Below are positions 31,954 through 43,200 of a stretch of 64,000 nucleotides of DNA, piece after piece (the first letter of the stretch is position 1; every line of letters starts with the position of its first letter). The stretch spans positions 62,001 through 126,000 of the forward strand of contig JAFKAC010000071.1 of NCBI GenBank assembly GCA_025766275.1, read 5' to 3'. The DNA comes from Lactarius indigo (lineage: Eukaryota > Basidiomycota > Agaricomycetes > Russulales > Russulaceae). The notes below the pieces were generated by a model. It did not search any database, was not told the origin of the DNA, and saw only the letters and a program-made list of their open reading frames with translations. Position numbers and translations under genes: made by a program.

Positions 31954-34940
31954 CCCTCCATGCGGACTCGCTATCTCGACACCCAACGCTTACACCCAAG
32001 ACCGACGACAATGTTGGCGTTACCATCTTGCCTCCTTCCTACTTTATCAACGTCGCTCAGATCGCGTCTCTCGATGATCGATGTCGCCACGCCCAACTTC
32101 ATGCCTTTCCATCTGATTGGATCGATCGCTATCACCTCGAATGACCCTCCCCCGATTCCCCGTTGCTCTTTCACCAAGGTCGGCTTGTGATTGTGGACGA
32201 TCTCCCTTTAAGGAGGGGGGTGATTGAATCCTTTCACGATTCAATTACCGCTGGACACCCCGGCCAAACAAAAACTATACAGGCGATACAAAAACACTAT
32301 TGGTGGCCGAACATGGCAAACGACATTACTAACTATGTCATAGGATGTCCTACGTGTCAGGCCCACAAGAACCTACCAGGGCGCCCAAAACCACCAATCT
32401 CCCCTATCTACACCACTAGTGACACGTTACCATTCCACGTCATCGCGCTCGACTTTATCGTTAAATTCCCGAAATCGATGAAGTACGATAGCATCCTCAC
32501 GATTATGGATCAAGGATGCTCAAAAGCGAGTATCTTTATCCCCTGCAAAGAATCGATCGACGCCACACAAGTGGCCGCACTCTATCTCTGCCATGTCGTG
32601 CCACACTACGGGCTCCCCGTTAAAGTCATCTCAGATAGAGATCTGAGATTCACCGCCTCGTTCTCTAAGGCGCTCTGTACGGCCCTAAAAGTGGAGCAAA
32701 ATATTAGTACCGCTTATCATCCACGAACGGATGGACAATCCGAGCGAACTAATCAACGCCTCAAACAGTATCTGCGGATCTTCTCCAACTACCAACAGGA
32801 CGACTGGGCAAAATGGCTCCCGATTGCACAGTACACGCTAAACGTGTGGACATCCAAAACGACCAAGAAGGCTCCGTTCGAGTTACTATTGGGATTCATA
32901 CCTCACATCCACCAACCAACATCTAATTCCACTCCTTCTCCGACAGCTACCGAGAGGCTCAACGCACTCCAGAAGGCTCGACAACAGGCAAAGGAAGCCA
33001 TGAAGGCGACTCAGCAAAAATGGGTAAAAAGTACCACCTACCAACCCTATCGCATCGGAGACAAAGTGTGGTTAGACGCTACTAACTTAAAAACGACTCA
33101 CCCCACAACAAAACTGGCACCGAGACGATTCGGACCCTTTGTGATTATACAGCGTGTCTCGGATGTTTCTTACACCCTTCGACTACCACCTACCTGGCGC
33201 ATTCATAATACATTTCACGCTGGACTACTAACGCCGTATAAAACGACCACAATTAATGGCGCTAAGGAAGACAATCCACCCCCAGATCTGATAGATGGAG
33301 AACAAGAATGGGAAGTGGAGCGATTACTCGATTATTGCCTCTTCGGTCGTCGAAGGACGCCACAATATTTAGTGCGGTGGAAGGGTTATTCCGCAGCCCA
33401 CGACAGCTGGGAACCTGAGTCCAATTTGCGCACCCCAGATCTCGTTCGCGAGTATAAAGACTCGCAGGACACGACTATTAACCACATCGCACTCATGGAC
33501 AATGACCCCCCTCACCATCCACCACAGTATCCTTGGATCTCTGATCGCGATACCCCGCAATGGTTACGCGCACAAGTCAATCGAGAAGTCGAACGTTGGG
33601 CGAACGTCGGACCCACGTATGACGCGCAAGAAAACTCTCCGCAATCTCGTGAAGACATGTGGGGCCTCAGCACCTATATCACTCCGCAGGGTATGCACCG
33701 CCGACACTCACAAGCTCAAACTAATCGACGACAACGACTACTGAGAGAGGTGCTGGAACAGATTGCGCAGGAAGAAGAAACCACACCTTGGGAAGGGCCA
33801 CAGTCACCTCTGTCGCCAGCATGCGACATACCTCGCCTAGCCTCACCATCACCGGTTGTGCCTTCCCTCGCTCTTCGTATTACTAACCCAACTCCGGCGA
33901 CGCCGACTCACCACCAGCTACCGCCGCGTCCTGTAAACCCACAAGGCACGGACCGACCCCAACCCCTCCTGACTAACATCGAACGACCAGACCGTCACTG
34001 GACCATAACGCTCCCTACTAACGACTATATCATGGAGATACCCCTCGCCAATGGAACGCGAGGACGTGCCCTGTTCGTTCAGTTCCTCATTGACCAGCGA
34101 GATCGGCCAGTAGTCATCGCCACAGAAGGACGGAACCAACCCATCTACTATGGTCCCTTGTTTGCTAAGCCTCGCACGGACCCTAGTCTCCCTTCTGACC
34201 CCCCGGACACCAGAGACTTGTTTCGTGCCGACCACCCTGCACGAAACGAGGTTGATCAAGCTCTGTATCTGCTTGCTGACCCAGGAGTTAGCACAGACGT
34301 CTACCGCCTCCGCACATCCCTCACCAGGCGCGATCAACTCGTTGCGCGCATGAAGGAAACGGAGCGCGCTTGAAGCGAGTGGAGCTCCGAAGCCGAAGAA
34401 ATAGACCAACATCTGGCCAACGCTCGCGCAGCCTTGCACTTGAGTCCATATCTGTCCAACCCTGTGCCCACGCTGTTACTGTTTGCCACCATCCGCATGA
34501 ACAACACCGACAGATGCCTCGACCACCATCGCGTCCCAATTATTGGGTCGGCAATCGCGTTGCCCATCCCACCTCGTCAACCCCTACATACTTACACTCA
34601 GACCGCACAGATTTCACAACATACTCAATTCCCAACACTTCATGACAAAACGTCCGTCGCCAGCAAGGTTGCCGAAGAAGATCGACGAGCGTCACGCCAC
34701 GACCGACACGGTCTGCCCGCATGCAGTCACTGCGATGATGAACAGCATCTCTCGTTCGAATGTCGCATACCCCACACCAAATGCGCGACTCGCAGAGTTT
34801 GCCATGTCCCCACGACTCACGCCCACGCTTGCATGTATTGCGCATGGCTTGCCATGCTCGGACACGCAGTAGATCGCAAACGTGCTACGCAAATCACAGC
34901 CCGTCTTCGTGCACAACGACATGGCACACCATACGAGTGA
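31954..34940 (+). CDS. Integrase, chromodomain and zinc-knuckle module of element 2
   Basis: Same frame as gag-pol once the copia is removed (LHADSLSRHP closes the RNase H link). TGA at 32142-32144 interrupts the linker. Integrase zinc site with ITAGHPG, HYWWPNM, CPTCQAHK; core with ALDFIVKFP, ISDRDLRF and SERTNQRLKQYL; chromodomain YLVRWKGYSAAHDSWEPE (about 33367-33420). A long C-terminal module follows (33480-34940): QPIYYGPLFAKPR, a coiled-coil-like stretch, TGA 34371-34373 at an expected arginine, then CSHCDDEQHLSFEC (34721-34762). The last stop is 34938-34940. Confidence 0.9.
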
Positions 34941-35026
34941 CCAGCACACTTTATCTTCCGACATGATTATGACTTCTCCCGCACGCTCGATACTGATCGG
35001 GACGATCACGCTTAGAAGGGGGGCTA

Positions 35027-35350
35027 TGTCACGCCCACGTGACATCACGGTCACGGGTTGACACGTCAACGATCGATTGCCAGCAGTTATGCCACGTATC
35101 ATGTAGTCCTGCCAGCTCACTTGGAGCTTGAGAAAGTACCAGAAAACAGTCCTGAAAAACAACAGTATGTATGAGTATATAAGACGTAGCTACAGAGTAA
35201 TACATACCTTGTCTACTCTTCATTTGAATCCAGTTTGTTCCCTCTCACTTGCGTGCTCTCTGAGTGCTCCAAGTCAGCATCTTCCACTTGTATAAAAACA
35301 CGAGTCCTCGCCCACGTTCACGTCACGGACGGTCACCTGGTACCGTGACA
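35027..35350 (+). repeat. 3' LTR of element 2
   Basis: Starts TGTCACGCCC after the polypurine tract agaaggggggcta. Lacks 19 bases present in the left LTR near 21948-21966. Confidence 0.93.
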
Positions 35351-35355
35351 AACAC

Positions 35356-35607
35356 CCTGCCAATGCCATGCTTCAACGCATTGACGACATAATGCTCACA
35401 GAGGAGGTACATTGTCTCTGACAACAGATATACACCAGGGCTAGATTGGAGGAACACATCCAGCATCTCCAAGAAGAGAAGGGGGTTGTCCACCACCGGA
35501 AGATGGACTGTGATGATGAGGATTGAAGACGAGATAATCAAGGTGCAAGAGGCTTTGGGGAGGACCATGGATGTGTGAGGTGGGCCTCACAGCTGAAAAG
35601 GGGGTGA
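35356..35607 (+). pseudogene. Gypsy F third module end and polypurine tract
   Basis: Continues 21812-21891 in frame: ANAMLQRIDDIMLTEEVH, then TGA at an expected arginine, then RARLEEHIQHLQEEKGVVHH. It corresponds to ALNRIGDESLVAEVTRYR and the following helices in gypsy-3. It is followed by gctgaaaagggggtga and the F LTR, exactly as at 331-343 and 44958-44970. Confidence 0.75.
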
Positions 35608-35748
35608 TGTTACAGTACAGACTCTGACTCATCTGAATGACTCATGACTGGTTATGACTACAGTCCAATAGTAGTATTAGTCATGGACTCTTACATTGTA
35701 TCAGTCAGCAGTGTTCTAGTAGCTTCTGCATGACTTATTCCTAGGATA
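35608..35748 (+). repeat. 3' LTR of gypsy F (family alpha), first of three pieces
   Basis: Pieces 35608-35748, 37486-37713 and 45449-45575 join to about 496 bases. They match, in reverse orientation, the solo LTRs at 21152-21659 and 35987-36507. The insertions are a gamma solo LTR (duplication GGATA) and gypsy-3 (duplication CTGTG). Confidence 0.82.
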
Positions 35749-35986
35749 TGTCATGAACTCCCCTGTCACATCTTCCTTTTCTGTTCTTATCTGATCTATT
35801 CCCTCTCTTGGCAGTTACCTTTCTTAAACCTATGCTTCCCCCTTATCTGATCATTCTAGCACCTTCTGTGCTATTCTTGTCCACCTTCTTGTTGCCTTGC
35901 TGGCATGACACCATCTTGCACGATACTAGCATCATCTTGCCAGCACATTATTCTATCTATAGCAACCAGTAGCATTATGTGCTCAG

Positions 35987-36507
35987 TGTTATGCTCCACC
36001 GGCATGAGTCTGACTTGGACTGGAGATAGGTGTAATCAACTTAGCAAAAGCTGGGCGAATGGGGATCACGTGTCAACCCAACACAGGCTGAACAGGGGCA
36101 CTCAGGCACACACTGCAGCTAAAGTAGAAGAAGACTATCCCTTGGTGGATAGAAGTGGAAGCACACTTAGTCCGAGACTAAGGCAAGCGAAAGACAAGTC
36201 AAAGGGGTGGATTGAAGAAGACCAAGATGGGGACTCTTGGTCTTCCGAAGAAGTGACTACTTATACAAATACGCGCGGGCTTTAAAGCGCCACTAGAACA
36301 GTAGGTAACCAATAGCGTAACTAGCTCGAACCCTAGTACAGCTATCCTAGGAATGAGTCATACATGAGTCACAATCACATGCGACCTACTATGCTGACTG
36401 ATGCGATGTAAAAGTCCATGACTAATACTACTGTTGGGCCGTAGTCATAACCGGCCATGAGTCATTCACAACATGTAACCAGTCCGTAATCAGTCCATAC
36501 CATAACA
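35987..36507 (-). repeat. Solo LTR (family alpha)
   Basis: 521 bases; on the plus strand TGTTATGCTCC to CCATAACA; duplication CTCAG at 35982-35986 and 36508-36512. Carries the gaagaccaaga / tcttggtcttc hairpin. Confidence 0.93.
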
Positions 36508-36688
36508 CTCAGGCACAATCCTGTACTATATAGGGACTCCTGTAGTATGCCTTAGCTCCTTAGCTTTGGCTTAATCAATCATCTGTGTTGTATCTCCATT
36601 GACTCCTTGAGTGCCTCAGTCCCTTCAGCACTCAAGCCCTTAACCCAGAACCCCTGACCCTTGACCCTTATCCTCTTGGGATCACTCC

Positions 36689-37153
36689 TGTAACACTGTC
36701 ACGATGTTAGCTCAACTTGAGCTTGGGATTGGCAACTAATACTTAGCTAAGCACATCAGAGACGTATGGCATGAAGGCAAATCCAGATACTTGCAGGCAC
36801 TGGGAAGGGATAGACTGAGAAGAAGAGGAGAAGACAAGTGACGATTGAAGAAGACCAAGATGGTGTATATCTTGGTCTTCACGAACCAATCTATCTATCT
36901 ATCTTGGTCTTTGCGAACCAGTTTAAATAATACAAGAAGAGCAGGCTTTCAAGCGCTGCTATGAGTCACTGTAAGTAGCATCCAATGTATCGTGTAAGTA
37001 CCACAATCCTAATACTACTACTACTAGTATTATTAGGATCAAGTCATCCTGTAACACCTATCTCCTATTGTAAACCCCGAGTCTGTGACTAATCTACCTT
37101 ACTGCTGTAGCCACAACCGGTACAGTAAGGGTCCAATGTGTGCAACCGTAACA
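36689..37153 (-). repeat. Solo LTR (family beta)
   Basis: 465 bases; on the plus strand TGTAACACTG to ACCGTAACA; duplication ACTCC at 36684-36688 and 37154-37158. The atcttggtctt arm is multiplied, with short atct repeats between copies (36870-36912). Confidence 0.9.
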
Positions 37154-37713
37154 ACTCCCCTCTCAGCCTCCGTGCAGGCTTCCCCTTGACTTTGCTCTTA
37201 CACTCTTCCTGTCTTACTGGTCAGCCCAGTGACATGTGACCTTTGGACTTAGGCCACTGAGCTTGTCCAACCTTGCTGACTTGAGCTCTACCTCAGCAGC
37301 CCCTTGAAGACCTTTCCCACCTCAGTGTAGGGGGATTGCCACTGACTCAGTCACCTTACCACAGGGGCTGTTACAGAAGACCTTAGGAGTCATTGCACAC
37401 AGTGGCGATCCAACTTGGCTGTCGACTGCCACGTGACAGGAAGCCATTATAGAAGTCCGTGCCCCTGCAGAGGTGTGACAGGATAGCTGTACTAGGGTTT
37501 GAGCTAGTTACACTATTAGTACTTACTGTTCTAGTGGTGCTTTAAAGCCCGCACATACATGTATAAGTAGTAGTTGCAGAAGACCAAGACTGCCTATCTT
37601 GGTCTTCTTCAATCCACCATCTGATTTGTCTTTTGTCTGCCTTAGCCTTGGGCTAAGTGTGCTTCCACTTTGACCTACCAAGAGTCAAGGTTATATCAAT
37701 CTATCTTGCTGTG

Positions 37714-38186
37714 TGTTACGTTTCTATACTGAACCCTTACTGTACCGGTTGTGACTACGGCGGTAAGGTAGATTAGTCACGGACTTGCGGCTTTAGGGCC
37801 TTACGATGTAGTACGATAGGAGATTGTGCGTGATTGCTGACTGGACTCTGACTCGATCCTAGTACTAGTACTAGTAGTATTAGTGTTCGCGAGATTTCTG
37901 CGATACGTTGGACGCTACCTACTGTGACCCATAGCAGCGCTTCAAAGCCTGCTAGAATATGTATTTAAACTGTCTTGTGAAGACCAAGATACGCCATCTT
38001 GGTCTTCTTCAATCGTCACTTGTCTCTTTCCTCTCTTCTCCTCTCACTACAGAAAGTGTCATCAAGCCTTAGTGTCTGCGTACATCTAAGAAGTTGCCTT
38101 CGTGCCATACGCCTCGAGCGTGATTAGCTGAGTAACAGCCGCCTACATCCGAGCTCAAGTCGAGCTGACGCCGTGACGGCGCTACA
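37714..38186 (+). repeat. 5' LTR of gypsy-3
   Basis: TATTTAAAC near 37962; hairpin arms 37979-37990 (gaagaccaagat) and 37996-38007 (atcttggtcttc). The predicted RNA start is at about 37996, 34 bases below the TATA box. Confidence 0.95.
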
Positions 38187-38199
38187 TTAAGACCAAGAT
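38187..38199 (+). promoter_or_regulatory. Primer-binding site (self-priming) of gypsy-3
   Basis: Aagaccaagat (38189-38199), three bases after the LTR, is the exact complement of atcttggtctt at 37996-38006 in the same LTR. Confidence 0.75.
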
Positions 38200-40200
38200 A
38201 TCATTGTGGCGACTGTTAATACTCGCGACCAGTGGACGAACTTCCGTCCCTACTATCTAGAAAGAAGAGGAGATCGCAACGTACCAACCCGATTCCTAGG
38301 AGCAGCCCGTTGGAGAGATCGGGGAGACGAAACCGGATATTTCGTGGAATTCAACGGACCCACGAGGTTCCGACCAGTTGAGTTCAACTTTGACCACTTG
38401 TGTTGGGTGGAAGTTACGTGGAATCCGATAGACCATCGCTGGGACGTTATCAGACCAGCAGGAAGACAATATCAGTGCGACATCGACGCACGAGAGCTCA
38501 ACTCACGCGCAGATTGGGGGCCAATTGACGGCCAAATACGGGAACATTCAACCGGAGAAGCAGTAAGCGACGAAACCGAGGAAGAAGAACAGAGCGAGGA
38601 GCACCATCCAGCAAGCGTTGGACCTATCGAACAATATACAATTCAGCAAGCTGAGTCCCTTCATATCTCAGAACAACCAGAAGTGATCCACGTACGGTCA
38701 CCTGCAGCAGAAATGGCAACAACAACGATGACGGCAGAAGAGATTATGAACGTCAGAGAACAGGCAGCACGAGAAGCGGCAGAAGCAATCAGACAAGAGT
38801 CACAGCGGCACCTCTTGCCCATCAATCCTGAAACAGGACACAGAATGACAGCAGACGACGCAGCAATTTTTCGCGCTATCGGACCAGACCAAGGCGACCC
38901 CCCGTCAGGAGAAGGACCACGACAAGGGTTACCACTCGACCCCCCGCCAGGGTGGGGAGGCCCTCCAGGAGGAGACTTCCCTCGGAGACCAGGAAGAGGA
39001 GGAAATCCACCTGACCTCCCACACGGAGGACCTCCAGGAGGAGAAGGTGACGGGGGAGGACATCCGCCCGCCGGAGGAGGAGGTGGAGGAGGAGCACATG
39101 GGCATGAGAAACTCACAGGTGAACCTCCCACTATCTTTGATGGAGACCGCACCAAGGTGGACTCATTCCTCACGCAATGGCATGTATACTGGGGAATGAA
39201 CCTCGACACCCCCGTCATGCGCAATGACTACCGACGATGCCTACTGTTCCTCTCTTACATCAAGGGAGTCACTGTCAGCGAATGGGTACTCTCGTACCTT
39301 AAATGGCTCAACCGACAAATACAACGAGGAATAGATCAATATACAAGAGATCTGTGGAATGCCGTGGCAGAGGGTTTTAACCAAAGGTTCGTCAATACCC
39401 TCGAGCGAGAACAGGCTCAAGCCCTGTTGAGAAAGGGACTTAAAATGGTCGACGGTGATATCGACAAGTACGTCAACGAATTCGAAGAAGCGGCCAGAAA
39501 GGCGGGCTACCGCCTCAACGACCCACAAACCATCGATCTGTTTACAAAGGGACTGCCGAAGAAGTTATATGAGAAGACCTACGATCTAGACGAGCCCGAG
39601 ACTTTCGACGAATGGAAACGGGCAACACTCCGTCGGCAGCGAAACTACATTCATATTCGAGCAAGGGTGGACGAATATAAGGACACCAAGCCCAAAAAAA
39701 CGGGTAACGCTAACTGGACCGTCCCGCAGAACCTTGCAAATCCCTGGGCAATGGACACATCCGCAGATCGAACGAAGGCCAGACTGGCGGGGTCAGAAGA
39801 AATCGACTACGGAAAGCCACCATACACCAACCTACCCCCATTCCCCCCTAGAGGAGGACCGGGTGCACGAGGGCGAGGAAGAGGGGGAATGCGTCGCGAC
39901 TTAAGGGCAGTCCTGTGCTATAACTGTAACGCACCGGGCCACCTCTCACGAAACTGCCCCCATCCACGACAACCGCGACAGTGGCGACCGCAAGAACCCG
40001 GACCCTCTACCGTCCGAATGACAGAAACCGATTACTACGCACAAGAGACACCGCCTGCCCAAATACAAGCTGCTTCGACCAGCAAAACGGCGGAAGAACG
40101 GGCCAAGGAGTGGCTTACAGGGGTAGCCAACTCCCCCGACGAAGTAAAGGACTTAATATTGCAGGACTTATGGGGAAAAGAGGGTTTTCGGAGCGCCTGA
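38191..40200 (+). CDS. gag of gypsy-3, first ATG at 38713
   Basis: Open frame of about 670 codons after TAA 38188-38190. The first in-frame ATG is at 38713, yet the 170 codons before it look like a real domain (RPVEFNFDHLCWVEVTWN). A start at GTG 38206 or another near-cognate codon is therefore possible. Downstream are a Gly/Pro-rich linker (about 38900-39110), the capsid-like region with ITQ/FNQRF-type helices, and a CCHC knuckle CYNCNAPGHLSRNC (39917-39958). The frame ends at TGA 40198-40200, inside the start of the pol frame. Structural protein of the virus-like particle. Confidence 0.88.
   Translation, partial: DQDIIVATVNTRDQWTNFRPYYLERRGDRNVPTRFLGAARWRDRGDETGYFVEFNGPTRFRPVEFNFDHLCWVEVTWNPIDHRWDVIRPAGRQYQCDIDARELNSRADWGPIDGQIREHSTGEAVSDETEEEEQSEEHHPASVGPIEQYTIQQAESLHISEQPEVIHVRSPAAEMATTTMTAEEIMNVREQAAREAAEAIRQESQRHLLPINPETGHRMTADDAAIFRAIGPDQGDPPSGEGPRQGLPLDPPPGWGGPPGGDFPRRPGRGGNPPDLPHGGPPGGEGDGGGHPPAGGGGGGGAHGHEKLTGEPPTIFDGDRTKVDSFLTQWHVYWGMNLDTPVMRNDYRRCLLFLSYIKGVTVSEWVLSYLKWLNRQIQRGIDQYTRDLWNAVAEGFNQRFVNTLEREQAQALLRKGLKMVDGDIDKYVNEFEEAARKAGYRLNDPQTIDLFTKGLPKKLYEKTYDLDEPETFDEWKRATLRRQRNYIHIRARVDEYKDTKPKKTGNANWTVPQNLANPWAMDTSADRTKARLAGSEEIDYGKPPYTNLPPFPPRGGPGARGRGRGGMRRDLRAVLCYNCNAPGHLSRNCPHPRQPRQWRPQEPGPSTVRMTETDYYAQETPPAQIQAASTSKTAEERAKEWLTGVANSPDEVKDLILQDLWGKEGFRSA
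40173..40179 (+). promoter_or_regulatory. Putative -1 frameshift site GGGAAAA
   Basis: In gag phase this reads tgG-GGA-AAA, which fits X-XXY-YYZ. Slipping back one base gives GKRGFSERLN, which joins the pol frame open across this point, seven codons before the gag stop. Confidence 0.65.
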
Positions 40201-43200
40201 ACCCATCGGCCTGGGTGAGGGCTCTAAATTGTAATTCTGTAATCATGACGCGCTTTCGTTCCCTTCGAATTCCAGTCTCGATTCGCACGAATTACCGAAT
40301 GGCCGACATAAAAGCATTGGTCAACTCGGGGGCGACCGATAACTTCATGCATCCAACCTTTGTTAAGAAGTTAGGCATCGGAATCCAACCCCTATCTAAA
40401 CCACGAAAGATCTGGAACATAGACAATACGGAAAACAGAGCTGGGTCCATCACTCATTTTACCGACCTAGACGTATACGCCAAAGGATATCACAGGACTA
40501 TGCGCTTCCTCATCACCAACCTTGGGAGTGAAGAAATGGTCTTGGGTTATCCCTGGCTGGCAACCTACGAACCGACTATTAACTGGCGGGACGCTGTAAT
40601 ACATGAGGAGATCATGCCGGTCGTGATCAGCACACAGGATAGTCTAAGCCGACATACCGTCATCGCAGCTGCGCTCACTAACGACGAAAAGGAAGCGATT
40701 GTCCTCGAAATGGACGAAGAAGATACATATCTACGAACAACCACGTCCACGGAGCTGGCTATCCGAGCAAAGACGGAAGAGAAACCCGTAGAACTGCCAG
40801 CAGTATACGCAGCCTTCAAACGCCTCTTCAGCGAAGAGGCATCTCAACGATTTCCCCCGGCAAGACCTTGGGATCACGCTATTGACTTCAAACCTGGTAC
40901 CCCCTCCGCGATAGATTGCAAAATATACCCGTTGACGCAAGAAGAAGAAGGGAAGCTTAAGGAGTTCCTGGATGAAAAACTTAAGCAAGGGTACCTGCGG
41001 CCGTCCATTTCCCCGTATGCCTCATCATTTTTCTTTGTCAAAAAGAAGGATGGAAAGCTGCGTCCCGTACAAGACTACCGCATCATCAATTCACACACCA
41101 TACGCAATCAGTACCCACTCCCTCTCATTCAAGACCTCATCTACGACCTCAGTAACGCGCATATTTATACCAAACTCGACATCCGCTGGGGGTATAACAA
41201 CATCCGCATACGCGATGGCGATCAGGAAAAGGCGGCTTTCAAGACCAAATTCGGCCTCTTCGAACCAACGGTCATGTTCTTCGGCCTCACAAACTCACCG
41301 GCCACCTTTCAAACAATGATGAACCACATCTACCGCGACACCATTGCAAAACACGAACTCCGAGGGACAGTCATCCGGGTCTACATGGACGATATCGGAA
41401 TCGCTACACGGGACGGCTTCACGTCGGCTGACCATATTGCTGCTGTGACTGACGTTCTCCGCGTTGCCCAGGACCACGATCTCTACTTCAAGCTCGAGAA
41501 ATGCCTGTTTCACCAACCGCGGATGGATTACCTGGGGGTAATCCTTGAAAAGGGGGTAACACGCATGGATCCGGTAAAAGTTCGCGGCATCAAAGACTGG
41601 CCAACTCCGACCAAGGTCAGGGACGTGCGATCCTTTTTGGGCTTTTGCAACTTTTACCGCCTTTTCATCCGCGGTTTTGCCACCCACGCACGACCATTAA
41701 ACCGACTCACCCGAAAGGATGCAGAATGGAAATGGACAGAAGATGAAGATCGTGCATTCAACACCCTCAAACGCCTCGTTACAGAAGAGCCGGTATTAGC
41801 ACACCCCAACTTACAAGACCAATTCGAATTAGAAGTTGACGCGTCTGGGTTCGCAGTAGGTGCCGTACTTCTACAAAAGAAAAATGACGGTCGCAAGCAC
41901 CCAATAGGATACTACTCAGCCACGCTAAACGAAGCCGAACGCAACTACGACATTTACGACCTAGAGCTCCTGGCCATCGTCAAAGCCCTTCGACACTGGA
42001 GACCCTTGCTTGCAGGATCTCCACACAAAATTAAAATATTCTCCGACCATCTCAATCTTCAATATTGGAAGACTCCGCAAAAGATCAGTCGAAGGGTCGC
42101 CAGGGAAGTATTAGAACTGATGGAATACGATTTCGAAATCCATCACATCAAAGGGAAAAATAACGGTAGGGCAGACGCCCTATCCAGACGACCGGACTAC
42201 GACCAGGGAGAAAGAGATAACCAAGGTGTAGTGGTCCTCCCTCCCGAGGTGTTCGTACGGACCGCTAATACCGCGCGTGCCCTGGAAATACACCCAATGC
42301 TGCAAACACCGAGACGACGACAGGATCCACAAATCATCCAGGGATGGGTAGACGCCCATCAACTAAAGAAAATCGAAGGAGAATGGTACAAGGACGGACG
42401 GCTGGTAATCACAGGACCTACATCCACATACAGGGCGATCATACAGGACCACCATGATCCCCCGGTACATGGCCATCCAGGCATCAGCAGGACTCAACGG
42501 ATAGTGGAACGACACCACTGGTGGCCACGTATCCGTCGAGACGTATATGAATACGTTACAGGGTGTGCTGACTGTCAGCGGAACAAAGTCAACACAAGAC
42601 CAACGCGCGCGCCGCTACATCCCATTACTGCGGTGACGGACGCCCCCCCTTTTCACACCATCGCGTTGGACTTCATTACTAAACTACCAACGTCCCAGTC
42701 CTATGATAGCATCCTCACCGTAACCGATCATGACTGCAGCAAAGCCTCAATATTTATCCCGTGCAATGAAGAAATCACGGCGGAAGAGACTGCTGTTTTG
42801 TACGTCAATCACGTGTTCAAACGGTTCGGACTGCCGCGCAAAGTTATCAGTGACCGCGATCCCCGATTCACGTCCAAGTTCACTAGAGAAGTATGCCGAA
42901 TCCTGGGCATCAAGCAGAATGTTTCTACGGCATACCACCCACGAACCGATGGACAATCGGAACGAACCAATCAGTGGCTGGAACAATATCTGCGATTCTG
43001 GGCCAACGAGCGTCAAGATAACTGGGCGGCATACCTCCCCATAGCAGAATTCGCTCACAATAACTGGCCCCATGAGCATACGAAGCAATCACCATTCATG
43101 CTGCTTATGGGTTACGATCCAATAGCTGATTGGACGGATAAGCCATCTCCCATTCCGAATGTTATCACCCGACTCACACAGCTCAAGGAGGCGCGACAGC

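Larger units (their letters stand above)
21892..35350 (+). mobile_element. Ty3/gypsy chromovirus (element 2), interrupted by copia
   Basis: LTRs 21892-22234 (343 bases) and 35027-35350 (324 bases); duplication AACAC at 21887-21891 and 35351-35355. The left LTR has 19 extra bases, and about six transitions separate the copies. Without the copia insertion the element is about 7.1 kb. One reading frame runs from about 22263 to 34940 through gag, protease, RT, RNase H, integrase, chromodomain and a zinc-knuckle module. It is broken only by three TGA codons (22572, 32142, 34371) and by the copia insertion, which with its duplication is a multiple of three bases. It is inserted in the third module of gypsy F. 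Confidence 0.93.
35749..37480 (+). repeat. Solo LTR (family gamma) holding two nested solo LTRs
   Basis: Starts TGTCATGAAC and ends GGTGTGACA; duplication GGATA at 35744-35748 and 37481-37485. Without the nested LTRs it is about 736 bases. It contains TATATAGG near 36529. Confidence 0.88.

Noticed and set aside
38205..38216. Classical tRNA primer site TGGCGACTG after the gypsy-3 LTR
   Set aside because: It lies about 20 bases inside, whereas the exact self-complement abuts the LTR; kept only as a remote alternative.
38661..39224. Minus-strand proline-rich ORF
   Set aside because: Shadow of the Gly/Pro linker of gypsy-3 gag.
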